Part shown: in pieces, positions 23,042 through 33,300 of the stretch
Position numbering within the stretch: the stretch's first letter is position 1
How the letters are laid out: each line of letters begins with the position of its first letter
Translations under genes and position numbers: made by a program
The notes under the pieces: generated by a model
Told to the model about the DNA's origin: nothing
Databases searched by the model: none
The model's input: the letters and a program-made list of their open reading frames with translations, nothing else
Assembly (NCBI GenBank): GCA_030612725.1
Contig: JAUWNJ010000024.1
Location: 1 to 47,623, forward strand
Source of the DNA: Planctomycetales bacterium
Lineage (GTDB): Bacteria; Planctomycetota; Phycisphaerae; SM23-33
Reading direction: 5' to 3'
Length of the DNA stretch: 47,623 bases

Positions 23042-24676
23042 ATGTCGGCAATACGAGCAGCAGGTGTGGTGTTGGCAGCATTGGTCGCCGTGGTTTCGGC
23101 ATCCCCGGCGGAAGCCGCAGCGCCGAAAGCGGTAAAGAAGATAACATTCTCAAACATCAAGGTTGCAGCCATAAAAAACACCTCGGTGGTCATTCGGTGG
23201 GACACCGATGTAGCAGCAACCGGGCAGATAGAGTATGGATTGAATACGCGTTACGGGAATCTGACCAAAGTTAAGAACTTGAACTATTGGCACCCCGTGA
23301 AGATCACCGATCTTACCGGAGGAAAGACCTACCATTACAGAATCCTCGCAACGGACATCGCAGGCAAGCAGACCGTATCCGTGGATTACACCTTCACCAC
23401 TCGTACTAAAGCGCAGTTACAGGCCGTTATAAGAGCAGCCAGGGCAGAGAAGGGGTTGCCGAAAACTTACTACGTAAAACCGGACGGAAACGACGGCAGT
23501 AACGGGTTAACAGTGGGAACCGCCTGGCGGCATCCATCCTATGCAGCCCAGCAGGTGGACGCGGGGGATACGATCCTTGTCCTGAAAGGGACGTGGAAAA
23601 AAGAGCAAATTCATTTCAAGAAGAGCGGATGCGACGTAGCGCCTATTACCATGAAAACACACAGCGGCGCCGTGAAACTCATCAACAGCAGCACGATTAC
23701 AATCGGGGCGGGACTGAAACATATCAACATAGACGGTAATTTTGTCCTGGACGGCGGCGGCGTACAGCCGGGGACCGGCGTACACCTGGGAACCGAGCCG
23801 AAACACATAACCATATCAGGTGTTACTGTAAGGAATATCAAGGGCGACGCCTTCGCCTACAGGAGGGGGCGTTATATCACTTTTGACGGAGTAACGGCTG
23901 AAAATGCGTCCGAACACGGCATCCTGAGTTTCGGGTATCCGTATAGCAGTGCGCTGATAGATTACGTCACGGTCAGGAACTGCACGATAAAGAATACTCA
24001 TCACAACGGTCTTGACCTTCACACCAACAATCACCACGTAACAGTGGAGAATAATTACTTTGAGGGAGTTACAAACTCCGCAGCCATATTCTGCCACAAC
24101 AAAAACGACAAGAAGATTGTAATCAGGGGCAACAAGATAGTGAAGTGCTCGCGGGGAATATGGCTGATTGGAACGGACGAATGCTTGATCGAAAAGAATA
24201 CTATGCTGAACAACAAGGAATACGGAATCCTTTTATATTGCACCGCCAGTAATCGCTTCGAAAAATCAGGCGTTCTGAATGTAACCATTAGAAATAACAC
24301 AATAGCCGGTTCGCAACGCGATGTGATGCTTTTGCCGCGGGCTAATAAGGCCAAAGCCGGAATTCGTCATATCCTGTTTGAAAGTAACTTCATCAAGGGA
24401 GGAGTTACGTTCTCTGGAGAAGAGATATCCGATATTACGGTGAGAAACCCGAGAGACATTTCGAGGAAGTATGTTCTATCATCTGATGTCTCCCGTTCGT
24501 TTCATGAGTTCACCGACGGCAGAACATTTTCGATCGACGGAAGCGGCAGGCACACCCGGCATCCGTTCCCTCGTGCAAGCCATACCGTTGTGGCCAGCGG
24601 GCCGACCCCGCCGCGAATCAAGAAAACCACGCCGCACCATCCGAATACACCGGTAAGGGAAACACCAACCGAGTAA
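23042..24676 (+). CDS. Secreted right-handed beta-helix protein with N-terminal FnIII-like domain
   Basis: The product is 544 residues. The signal peptide is MSAIRAAGVVLAALVAVVSA plus SPAEA. Residues 30-120 form a fibronectin III or phosphatase-N-like domain (GLNTRYGNLTKVKNLNYWHP, GGKTYHYRILATDIAGK). From about 145 the YYVKPDGNDGSNGLTVGTAW block opens a parallel beta-helix that runs to about 460, with typical rungs HITISGVTVRNI, VTVRNCTIKNT, VTVENNYFEG, IVIRGNKIVKC and VTIRNNTIAGS. This fold is shared by polysaccharide lyases, epimerases and glycosidases, but catalytic residues cannot be assigned. The C-terminus is Pro/Thr rich. The ATG at 23042 has AAGGAGA upstream and gives the signal peptide. 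Confidence 0.87.
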   Translation: MSAIRAAGVVLAALVAVVSASPAEAAAPKAVKKITFSNIKVAAIKNTSVVIRWDTDVAATGQIEYGLNTRYGNLTKVKNLNYWHPVKITDLTGGKTYHYRILATDIAGKQTVSVDYTFTTRTKAQLQAVIRAARAEKGLPKTYYVKPDGNDGSNGLTVGTAWRHPSYAAQQVDAGDTILVLKGTWKKEQIHFKKSGCDVAPITMKTHSGAVKLINSSTITIGAGLKHINIDGNFVLDGGGVQPGTGVHLGTEPKHITISGVTVRNIKGDAFAYRRGRYITFDGVTAENASEHGILSFGYPYSSALIDYVTVRNCTIKNTHHNGLDLHTNNHHVTVENNYFEGVTNSAAIFCHNKNDKKIVIRGNKIVKCSRGIWLIGTDECLIEKNTMLNNKEYGILLYCTASNRFEKSGVLNVTIRNNTIAGSQRDVMLLPRANKAKAGIRHILFESNFIKGGVTFSGEEISDITVRNPRDISRKYVLSSDVSRSFHEFTDGRTFSIDGSGRHTRHPFPRASHTVVASGPTPPRIKKTTPHHPNTPVRETPTE

Positions 24677-24694
24677 ATCAGAAAGGAAAGAACA

Positions 24695-26077
24695 ATGACG
24701 CAGAAAATCACTACAAGAGCAATCGTTGCCGTGTTGTTAGTCCTTGCCTTTGGTGCTGTCGGAGAAGTTGTTGCCGCCGAGAAAGCAGGGGAGACCAAGC
24801 AGGTCGGCCCCGAAGGGACAGGCTACAAGCTGCTGCCGAAGGGAAAAGTCCAGGTCCGCATCTGGGAGACGCCGCGGAAATACGACCAGCGGTCCACCGA
24901 TTACGGATTCACTCTCCTGGCCTGGAAAGACCGCGCCAAGTGGAAGCAGGTCAAGTACGGGACGACGCCCGACCGGATCGAACGCGACGTGGTTATCGAG
25001 GGCGCGAACTTCTGGCTGAATCTCACCTGGCGGCCATGGGGCGGAACGGGCGGGCCGATGCTGTATGTCAGGACGACCAAGGCCGGTCGGCCAGGTCGGC
25101 ATAACCTGCTGAATCGTGGATACATAAAAGGCGGCATGGCCCATGTCCTTGACGTCGGCATCCGCGGAACCGGCAACCTGGGCTATATCAAGGTGATCAA
25201 GAACACGCCCGAAGAGGTGCAGATAGAAAGCGCCACGAAAGGCGACGTTACGCGGACTATCTACAGGGTTCTGGCCGGCAAGCCATGGGTCGAGTGCATT
25301 CCGGTCAAAAAATACGAGTTTCAGCGGATGCACGGCGAGACGCGGATAGTCATCGGCGCCGACGGCGTAAAGGACGGCAGCGACTGGGTGTGCGACGCCG
25401 GACGAGACTACAAAAAGGACGTCCTGGCCTGGTTTCCGCGGGCAAGTAAGTTTAACCTCACACCCTGCCTGGATTGCGACGCCATCTGGACGATGATGTG
25501 GGAGCCTCGCAAAAAATGGCGAACCAAGGGCATGACCTTGTACAAAAACCCCGACGTGAGCCAATGTATGGGTTCGGTGTATCACGGCAGCCTGCGGGCG
25601 GGGTGGAGCGAGATCGGGGAAGGCAATCCGCCCTTTATAGTGGGCGATACGTACACCCTCAACGACGGCGGAAAGTTCGTCATGGGTGTTTTGCCCTTCT
25701 ATTACTGGCACTACCAGCGAATCAACCGGGACGTCCAGAAGGACAAGGAACTCGTCATCAACTGGAAGGTGGCCTTTACTCGTCTCAAGAGAGTTTCGCC
25801 GGAATCGCCGTTCAAGACCGGCGGCCCGTGGTGGCCGACGTACGCGGGCAAGTGGCGAATCATCAGCCGGATCGACGGAAAGTATTACACAAGCGAACTC
25901 ACCATCGACAAGGCGGGGATAGGTAAGAAGCAACTGACATTCAAGCCGCCGGCGGCTGGGAAACTGGACTACGTGCTTATCTACCTCTACAACCGAACGA
26001 AGGAGACCCCCAAAGATGTCTATACCCCGATGGACATTTACAGCGAGGCGATCCTGGGGAAGAAACCCGCCGGGTAA
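24695..26077 (+). CDS. Array paralogue 2 (type II), secreted protein of unknown function
   Basis: The product is 460 residues with a signal peptide of about 27 residues (VLLVLAFGAVGEVVAA). Distinctive blocks are KVQVRIWETPRKYDQR, VVIEGANFWLNLTWRPWGGT, RPGRHNLLNRGYIKGG, NLGYIKVIKNTPEEVQ, MHGETRI and WWPTYAGKWRIISRIDGKYY. It shares the NLGYIKV.KNTPEEV and GKWR..SRIDGKYYT blocks with paralogue 4 and not with its immediate neighbours. Its C-terminal motif is PMDIYSE, where Ser replaces the otherwise constant Arg, and YLYNRT replaces YLYDRT. It lies 18 bases after the beta-helix gene, with AAAGGAAAG as a weaker ribosome binding site. Confidence 0.84.
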   Translation: MTQKITTRAIVAVLLVLAFGAVGEVVAAEKAGETKQVGPEGTGYKLLPKGKVQVRIWETPRKYDQRSTDYGFTLLAWKDRAKWKQVKYGTTPDRIERDVVIEGANFWLNLTWRPWGGTGGPMLYVRTTKAGRPGRHNLLNRGYIKGGMAHVLDVGIRGTGNLGYIKVIKNTPEEVQIESATKGDVTRTIYRVLAGKPWVECIPVKKYEFQRMHGETRIVIGADGVKDGSDWVCDAGRDYKKDVLAWFPRASKFNLTPCLDCDAIWTMMWEPRKKWRTKGMTLYKNPDVSQCMGSVYHGSLRAGWSEIGEGNPPFIVGDTYTLNDGGKFVMGVLPFYYWHYQRINRDVQKDKELVINWKVAFTRLKRVSPESPFKTGGPWWPTYAGKWRIISRIDGKYYTSELTIDKAGIGKKQLTFKPPAAGKLDYVLIYLYNRTKETPKDVYTPMDIYSEAILGKKPAG

Positions 26078-26189
26078 CACGCGACGGAAATAAATCGTCC
26101 GGCACGGAACCCCGTTACACCGGCTGTGTTTAGTATGGGCGTAACCGCGGCTTTTGTTCGCCCTCCGAGACGACAAGGAAAAGAAAAAA

Positions 26190-27551
26190 ATGTTAATGAG
26201 ACGAACAACAATCGTACTGTCGGCGGCGGTCGTTATAGTTTCAGCCCTTTTGTCGCACACTTTCGCCACCGACAAGACCCCGGCGTCTAAACCCGCGACT
26301 GTCGCGCCCAAAACCGGTTACACCCCCCTGCCGAAAGGGACGGTGCGGATATGGGACCTGGGAAAGAAATGTACCAAAAAGATCAAGGGCTTTTTTCACA
26401 AAGAGGGCGGGTGGTATTACCGGGATAACTGGATTCCGGTGCCTCACGGGACCACCGACTACAAGTTCAAGGGCGACTGCGCCCTGGAAGGGACGAATTT
26501 CTGGATACATCTTCACGGCCACAAGTTCGACGCCATCTTTATCTATCCCAAGGTGGACGACAAGGGCACACCCGGCGGCGACAATGAACTCTACAGGTCC
26601 CACTCCCCCGCCGGGTCGGGACTGCGAAACTACGGGCCCGGATCGAACAAAGCGCGTATCGTCAAGAATGATCGTGGCGAGATCGCCGTAGAGAGTGAAT
26701 CGCACCCTAGCAGAGGCTCGAGGGTTACGACCGTCTATAGGATACTAGCCGGCAGGCCCTGGGTGAAAATCACCCCCGTGCGCATGGCCACCGAGCAGGG
26801 CATGCACGGCGAGACCCGCATGCTCGTCTTTCCGGAGGCGGGCCGGAAGGGTCAGGATTTCCTGGCTGACGCTGCCATCTACGCCCCACACCACCCCAAC
26901 TACCACAAGATATCCTTCCCCACAAAGAGCCGAATGATGCTCGACCTGATGATGGACGATGACCAAATGTACGTGGTAACCTGGCCCACGCCGAAGAAGG
27001 CCAGACCGTGGGCCGACGTGAGCACAACCAACTACCACCGGGGCTGGAACTGGATAGGGGAGGGTAAGAGTGCTGTATGGGGCAGCTCGTTCGCCTATTT
27101 CGGCGACGAAAAGGAACCGATTATCATTGGCTCGCTCCGGTTCGGCTACTGGCACTACCAGAAGATCGACGCGAAGGTCAAGGCAGGCGAGAAATTCACA
27201 GGTCAGTGGAAGTGCGTGCGGACGCGGCTGGGGTACAGACCTTACGCCAAAGAGATAGCCGCCGGATACCCCTTCATGAAAGGCGCTCCATGGAGGCCGC
27301 TCTACCCGGGAAAGTGGCGCATGATCGGCTGCATAGACAAAAAGCACTACACCCAGGAGGTGATAGTCAAGAAGGCCGATACCGGCAATTCGGGCTTCGT
27401 CTTCACCAGCCCCGTTTCAGGGACACTTGAGTACCTGGTGATGTACCTCTACGATCGGACGAAAGATACTCCAAAGAACGTTTACACCCCGATGGACATT
27501 TACCGCCAAGCCATCCAGGGGGAAAAACCCGCTGCTACGACGAACAAATAA
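26190..27551 (+). CDS. Array paralogue 3, secreted protein of unknown function
   Basis: The product is 453 residues. The ATG at 26190 was chosen over an in-frame TTG at 26154 because it begins the signal peptide directly (MLMRRTTIVLSAAVVIVSAL). Its first 50 residues are almost the same as those of paralogue 5, including ATDK.PASKPA and APKTGY, but the body differs. Landmarks are TVRIWDLGKKC, NWIPVPHGTTDYKFKGD, LEGTNFWIHLHGH, VTTVYRILAGRPWVKITPVR, QGMHGETRM, VVTWPTPKKARPW, YPGKWRMIGCIDKKHYTQ and YTPMDIYRQ. The N-terminus looks exchanged by recombination within the array. Confidence 0.84.
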   Translation: MLMRRTTIVLSAAVVIVSALLSHTFATDKTPASKPATVAPKTGYTPLPKGTVRIWDLGKKCTKKIKGFFHKEGGWYYRDNWIPVPHGTTDYKFKGDCALEGTNFWIHLHGHKFDAIFIYPKVDDKGTPGGDNELYRSHSPAGSGLRNYGPGSNKARIVKNDRGEIAVESESHPSRGSRVTTVYRILAGRPWVKITPVRMATEQGMHGETRMLVFPEAGRKGQDFLADAAIYAPHHPNYHKISFPTKSRMMLDLMMDDDQMYVVTWPTPKKARPWADVSTTNYHRGWNWIGEGKSAVWGSSFAYFGDEKEPIIIGSLRFGYWHYQKIDAKVKAGEKFTGQWKCVRTRLGYRPYAKEIAAGYPFMKGAPWRPLYPGKWRMIGCIDKKHYTQEVIVKKADTGNSGFVFTSPVSGTLEYLVMYLYDRTKDTPKNVYTPMDIYRQAIQGEKPAATTNK

Positions 27552-27565
27552 AGGAGAACACCGTA

Positions 27566-28912
27566 ATGTGGAAGACCAAAGTATGTGCGTTTTTGATGAT
27601 AGCGACGGTGTGGGCGGCGACTGCCGAAGCCGAAAAACCGCGGGCAGGCTACCGCCGTCCTAAACCCGGAACAGTCCGCCTGTGGGACTTGAGGAAGGCC
27701 TACGGCAGGAAACTCAGCATGGGATTCGTGGGTTGGAAGGATCGCGCGCAATGGCGACAGATACCCTACGGTAAGACGCCGGAGACCGTCGAGCACGATG
27801 TCGCCCTGGAAGGGGCCACTTTTTTCTTCAATATCACCTGGAGGTCGGACAGTTACATCAGCGGCCCGGTGTTGTATCGCAAACCGAAGCCTTCAGACCC
27901 CAAGTGTCCTCGCCACAACCTGCTTTACCGCGGGTGGTTCACGCCCGGAGGCCTATGGGCCGGCGGCGGAAACCTTGGATACATAAAGGTTCTGAAGAAC
28001 ACGCCGGAAGAAGTTGTGGTGCAGAGCGCGGGCAGGAAATCCAACAAGGACAAACGGGCATCCGCCCAGGTCGTTGCGAACTACGGCGTCAAGGCCGGCA
28101 AGCCCTGGCTGGAGATCACCCCCGTCAGCCAATGCAGCACGGTCGGGATGCACGGCGAGTCGAGGTTCGCGATCCTCCCCGAAGGTATGAAGGACGGAAC
28201 GGACTACGCTTACGACGCTCTCAAGGACCTGGATCAGGACAAGAAGAATCGCTACACGGTCATCCCGAACCACTCCGCGAAAATGCTCCTGGATTTCGTA
28301 ATGGACGACGACAATCTCTGGATACTCATGCCGACTCCCGCCGACCCGAAATCAGGCCCGGACCGCGGTATGCCCGTCCAATACCGCAAACGACGCTTCA
28401 TGCTGTCGAACCAGGTGAACGGGTACCACGCCGGATGGAGCAGCATCGGGGAAGGAAAGTGCGGGAGAGTCGTCTCGGCGCCATACGCCTTCTTCATGGG
28501 CAAAAAGATCGCCATTGGACACCTGCGCATCGGATACTGGCATTACCAGAAAATTGACGCGCAGGTCAACAAAGGCAAGGACTTCAAGATTAACTGGAAG
28601 TACGCCTATGAGCGGAAAGTGGCCGGAAGCCCGTTCAAGACGAACGGCCCGTGGTGGCCTATGTACGCGGGCAAGTGGCGAATGGTCAGCCGGATCGACG
28701 GGAAGTACTACACCACGCCGATAACAATCGCCAAGAACGGCGTCGGCAAAAAGACGCTGACGTTCAAACCGCTGGCAGACGGAAAACTGGAGTACGTGAT
28801 CATCTACCTCTATGACCGAACCAAAGACACCGCCAAAGGCGTCTATACCCCGATGGACATCTACCGCGAGGCCATCCAGGCCAAGAAACCGGCATCGCCT
28901 TCTGTCGATTGA
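27566..28912 (+). CDS. Array paralogue 4 (type II), secreted protein of unknown function
   Basis: The product is 448 residues with a short signal peptide (MWKTKVCAFLMIATVWAATA, then EAE). Landmarks are GTVRLWDLRKAYGRK, QIPYGKTPETVEHDV, LEGATFFFNITWRSD, CPRHNLLYRGWFTPGGLWAG, NLGYIKVLKNTPEEVV, LEITPVSQ, GMHGESRFAIL, WWPMYAGKWRMVSRIDGKYY and YTPMDIYRE. It pairs with paralogue 2. The usual MTWP block is changed to LMPTPADPKSGPDRG. It begins 14 bases after paralogue 3, with AAAGGAG upstream, so the two are surely co-transcribed. Confidence 0.84.
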   Translation: MWKTKVCAFLMIATVWAATAEAEKPRAGYRRPKPGTVRLWDLRKAYGRKLSMGFVGWKDRAQWRQIPYGKTPETVEHDVALEGATFFFNITWRSDSYISGPVLYRKPKPSDPKCPRHNLLYRGWFTPGGLWAGGGNLGYIKVLKNTPEEVVVQSAGRKSNKDKRASAQVVANYGVKAGKPWLEITPVSQCSTVGMHGESRFAILPEGMKDGTDYAYDALKDLDQDKKNRYTVIPNHSAKMLLDFVMDDDNLWILMPTPADPKSGPDRGMPVQYRKRRFMLSNQVNGYHAGWSSIGEGKCGRVVSAPYAFFMGKKIAIGHLRIGYWHYQKIDAQVNKGKDFKINWKYAYERKVAGSPFKTNGPWWPMYAGKWRMVSRIDGKYYTTPITIAKNGVGKKTLTFKPLADGKLEYVIIYLYDRTKDTAKGVYTPMDIYREAIQAKKPASPSVD

Positions 28913-28932
28913 TCAAAGCAAAGGAGACAAAA

Positions 28933-30318
28933 ATGTTGATGAAACGAACAGCAATTGTATTGACGGCAGCGATCGTTATCTTTGCCGCCCTTTCGTCGCG
29001 CAGTTCCGCTACCGACAAGGCCCCGGCGTCTAAACCCGCACCTGCTGTCGCGCCCAAAACCGGTTATCACGCCCTTCCGGCAGGGAAGGTCCGTATCTGG
29101 GACACCATGGGCAAGGACTCGCACAAGCATTATGGCTGTGAGGCATGGAAACGCCGGGACAAGTGGGTCCAGGTTCCCTATGGAAAACTCGACTACAAGT
29201 TCAAGGGAGACCCCATCCTCGAAGGGCACAACTTCTGGGTCTCGCTGCATTCAAGCCCCCGCGACGCGAACTTTATCTATGCCAAGATGGACGCCGACGC
29301 CACCCCTTCGCGCCACAATGAGGCATACAGGTCATATTTCGCGCCCGTAACGCTCTCGGACGGAAAATACAGGTGGGGAGAGAAGCCCGGAAGGCTCCGC
29401 TGCTACGGGGAAGGATCGGTCCGGGCAAAGATACTGAAATACCAGCCCGGAGAACTCGTGGTGGAAAGCACCTCGCATCCGCACGTCCGCCCGGGATTTC
29501 CTAAAGGATACTCGGTGAACGTTACAACCACCTATCGAATCCGAGGGGGCAAGAGTTGGGTTCAGATCAAGCCGGTCCGCCAGGCCTCCGAGCAGGGTAT
29601 GCACGGCGAGAGCCGATTTAACATTATCCCCGAAGCCGGCGACGGCGGGGCCGACTTCGTGGTCGATTCTCTGCGGCTTCCGGCGCACCACGTTGTGAAG
29701 TTTCCGACCACCGGAAAGATGCTTCTCGATTTCATTATGGACGCCGACATTATATGGGTGATGACCTGGCCTGACGGGAAACGGGCTGCACCTTACACCG
29801 GCAACGCACCGGGCGGATGGCACGCCGGGTGGAGCCGCGTCGGCGAAGGCGCCTGCGACAGGGTCTGGACCGCCCCGTTCGCAAAGTTCGGCGGCGAAAA
29901 GGATCCGATTTACATCGGTATCCTCGTCCACGGCTACTGGAAGTACCAGAAGATAGCGAAAACAGTCAAAGCCGGCCAGGACGTAACCGTTAAGTGGCGC
30001 CGGGCCTATACACGGAACATCCGCGGCAGCCGATGGCGCCACGGAAAACCGTGGTCGCCGACTTATCCGGGCAAGTGGCGGCTGACAGGCAGAATCGGCG
30101 GCAAATACTACACCACCACCGTTACCGTCGGTAAGGACGACGCTAAGAAGAGCGAATTCACCTACAAGTCCCCCGCCGGCGGCAAACTGGAATACCTGAT
30201 ATTTTACCTCTACGACAGGACCGACGAAACTCCCGCCGACGTCGTTACCCCGATGGACATCTACCGCCGGACACAAGCGGACTTCAAGAGCAAGTCTAAA
30301 GCCAAAGAAGTGAAATAA
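28933..30318 (+). CDS. Array paralogue 5 (type I), secreted protein of unknown function
   Basis: The product is 461 residues from the ATG at 28933, which follows AAGGAGA and opens the signal peptide MLMKRTAIVLTAAIVIFAAL. The body is closest to paralogue 1, with KWVQVPYGKLDYKFKGD, LEGHNFWVSLHSS, LSDGKYRWGEKPGRLRCYG, HVRPGFPKGYSVNVTTTYRI, GKSWVQIKPVRQASEQGMHG and RNIRGSRWRHGKPWSPTYPG. The first 50 residues instead match paralogue 3. The C-terminus has YLYDRTDETPADVVTPMDIY. The mosaic of a type I body and a paralogue-3 leader points to recombination among array members. Confidence 0.85.
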   Translation: MLMKRTAIVLTAAIVIFAALSSRSSATDKAPASKPAPAVAPKTGYHALPAGKVRIWDTMGKDSHKHYGCEAWKRRDKWVQVPYGKLDYKFKGDPILEGHNFWVSLHSSPRDANFIYAKMDADATPSRHNEAYRSYFAPVTLSDGKYRWGEKPGRLRCYGEGSVRAKILKYQPGELVVESTSHPHVRPGFPKGYSVNVTTTYRIRGGKSWVQIKPVRQASEQGMHGESRFNIIPEAGDGGADFVVDSLRLPAHHVVKFPTTGKMLLDFIMDADIIWVMTWPDGKRAAPYTGNAPGGWHAGWSRVGEGACDRVWTAPFAKFGGEKDPIYIGILVHGYWKYQKIAKTVKAGQDVTVKWRRAYTRNIRGSRWRHGKPWSPTYPGKWRLTGRIGGKYYTTTVTVGKDDAKKSEFTYKSPAGGKLEYLIFYLYDRTDETPADVVTPMDIYRRTQADFKSKSKAKEVK

Positions 30319-30348
30319 CACGCAGGGTACGAAGAAAGGAGACAGAGA

Positions 30349-33300
30349 GTGTCAAGGATACGGATAACGAGTGCGCTGTTGGCGGCGTTGGCCGGCGCGG
30401 CTGTGATGCTCCACACGAATGGTCCTGTCCATGCAGAACCGCCGGTAATAAAGGACTTCAGTTCCACAGGCGGCCAGCCGCGGAATAAGGATAACGCCGG
30501 GGACAAAATGTACCTGGTCAAACCCGGGGACAAAATAACCTTTCAGGTAAAAGCAGAGAATGCGGAAAAATACGAATGGCAATTGAACAAGAAGGTGCAG
30601 AAGGAGGCAAAGGGCAATTCACTCATCTGGACAGTGCCGAATGAGAAAGGGACATGGGAGATTCACGTCAAGGTTTCCAATAAAGACGGCCAGATACATC
30701 AGGAATGGGTGATTTCGACCTTGACGAAAGCCGAAGCGCCGGACCTCTTCGACTATTTCAGCGACCGAAAGGTGAACGGAAGGACTGGCGAGGATCCGTG
30801 GGGCAGGCCGCTTCCTGAATGGAACACCAAGGACAAAGGCGGAAAGATACGTTCCGACGCGAGTAAAGCCTTCCTGACCGGAAGAGGATTGTCTATTAAT
30901 TCTGATATCGCCCACGGCACGTGGAGGTGCCGGGTGAAGTGTGATCGATCGAGAAAATATACAGTCAGATACCCTAATCAGGCGGCGCCGGGTTTTCCAA
31001 GGATTCACGGTGATGACGGTAGAGGAAATAAGGTTTTTTGGAATAGCAGCCCCTCGGATTCAATTCACTGGTACTTCGGCATGCAGTGTGGATTCTTACC
31101 GGGGATAGGAGGCTCGGCCGGCAGCGCCTGGGGGTGGATTGATCTGTCCAAAGAGACTTTCGGCGCAGGCCCGATGCACTTCTGGATACCCGATGAGCAG
31201 TGGCACATGCTCACTGTTATGTATTCCAAAGACGGTTGGTTTCGTACATGGGTGGATGAAAGCATCGTTCCCGGCCTCATGGAGAATAGCCCCTGGCTCA
31301 AGAACGCTAAGACATTCGAGTTCAATTTGAGATGGGCCGAACTGGACTGCATCGAGGTATATAAGGACCGGTACGTCTATCCCGTCCGGGCGGGCGGTAA
31401 AAGGGCTGTCTATAGAAAATATGTCGATCACTGGAAGGCGGGAGGTGGAACCTATTGCTCTCAACCTGTATATGACGAGGGGATCGTAGTGGAGGGCAAC
31501 AATGTCAGGCTAAGCGAAATCGCCGAATTGGTGAACGATAAGTCAAAGTTCCGATACGACCCGCGTACGAAGACCGCCGACTGCTATACCAATCTGGTGA
31601 TATGGGGCGGCTCGGAGTTGATACTGGAAAATGAAACCTTAAGGATGCACTGCAAGCAGGACGGCCAGCACAGGATCAGAGTGAAAACATCGACTTTGGT
31701 CAGGCTTGTCAATTCGACTGTAACTTCGGCGGACCGTCATCATTACCTCTGGGCGTTCACCGGCCTGCCGCTTCTTGAAACTCATAAGGAGGAGGCCGTC
31801 GCCGCCAAATGCACCGAACAGAAGGGCCAGCGAGTCAGCCAGTTGTACTACTGCGACAGTCGTTTTGTCATGGAGAATTCCACAATAAACAATTGCGGAA
31901 ATTTCTCTCTCTGCGGGCCTCTCGAGGTAGTTATCAAAAACTCCAGGTTCACCAACCTGGTAAATGCGGAGTACGGCGACCACGGCGCTGTAAAAAAGGA
32001 TCGGGCATGGTATCACGGCGCTCACAGGATGGTGAGGGGCAAGAAGGCCGTGCTGATATACAACCGGCTGCCTGTAACGGACTTCAGGATAGAGAACGTC
32101 CTTTTTCAGGGCAAATCCGGAGCCGAACCTGCCAAAGTTATCATTATCGGCGGTGAGCCGCTTGTCAGCGACCAGAGGCTCGTTAATGCAAAGTTCTCCA
32201 ATGCGACTCTCACTGTAAAAAGAGGCATCAAAGAGGAATCGCATTTCCAGTATGAACGCCGGTACTTCGATGCGGTTGTCAGTTTGGTAAATTCCGACTG
32301 CAAAGATGTCTCTTTAGACCTGAAGACAAGTTATGACGCGGTGGATAAATGCGATGATACTTATATAGGCGCTCGTAAGTCGGAGGTCGTTTCCAGGTAT
32401 TTTCTGGATGTGAAGGTAGTTGACCGAAACGGGCGTCCTATTCCGAATGCAACCGTGGTGGTAACAAACGAAATTGACGACGTTAGATGCCCGTCGGAGA
32501 ACCTCCTGTGCATGTACCGCGAGCCTGAACACGGTGTGCAGTTCTTCGGCCACGCCAGGCAAATGCGAGGATCGTATGATCCTGCGGAACTCGGCGGCTA
32601 CCCCTGGTTTATGAGGCGGGTAAAGGCGGTCATCAAGCCGGCGTATTTCATTGAGGCATTGAAGCAGGGCAGGAGAGAGCGTCAACTGCGGATAGAGGGA
32701 ATAAAGGTCCAGGACGAGAAATATGACGACAAGAAGCGCCTGATAGGCTTTTGCAGGTATGCCGGCTATTCCCGGATGGGCAGGATCGGCTACTCCCAAA
32801 AGGGCATGAAACTCAGGAATCTGGTGTTCAAGTACGACATTGACGATATCTCATATTATGGCAGCGGGCTGCTGAAGAGTTATCGGATCAAAGGCTGGTA
32901 CACAGCCGATGGTAAGCGCACCCGCCCAGGGAAGGGTCTGGCGTGGTACATATACGAGTTTCAGTACAATCTTGACAAGATGGGCAATGTGTTGAGTTAC
33001 AAAGAGATTCGCAGGGACGGCGAACACAAACATCATCCCGTCATTTGCACGCGGGAGGTGGTTGTGGCTGCGGTTACAGGCAAAGACGGCCACACGCCGC
33101 TGCCTTCCGACGGGAAACATACGCTGGTTATTGCCGACTACAAACTCGACCGTAACAATGCCGCCAAATCGCTCACAAAGACCGACTTTACCCACACGAT
33201 AGAGGTCTATGCGGATGGTCTGAAGAAAAAGATTACCGGAGTCAACCCCGGCCCACAGTGGTACCGTCCCGACCCGAACAAGGCGAATTACACAATCACT

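Noticed and set aside
24737-26311. Long antisense open frame (524 codons) across array paralogue 2
   Set aside because: The plus frame has a signal peptide, ribosome binding site and family motifs. The antisense product has none and reflects GC-rich codon use.
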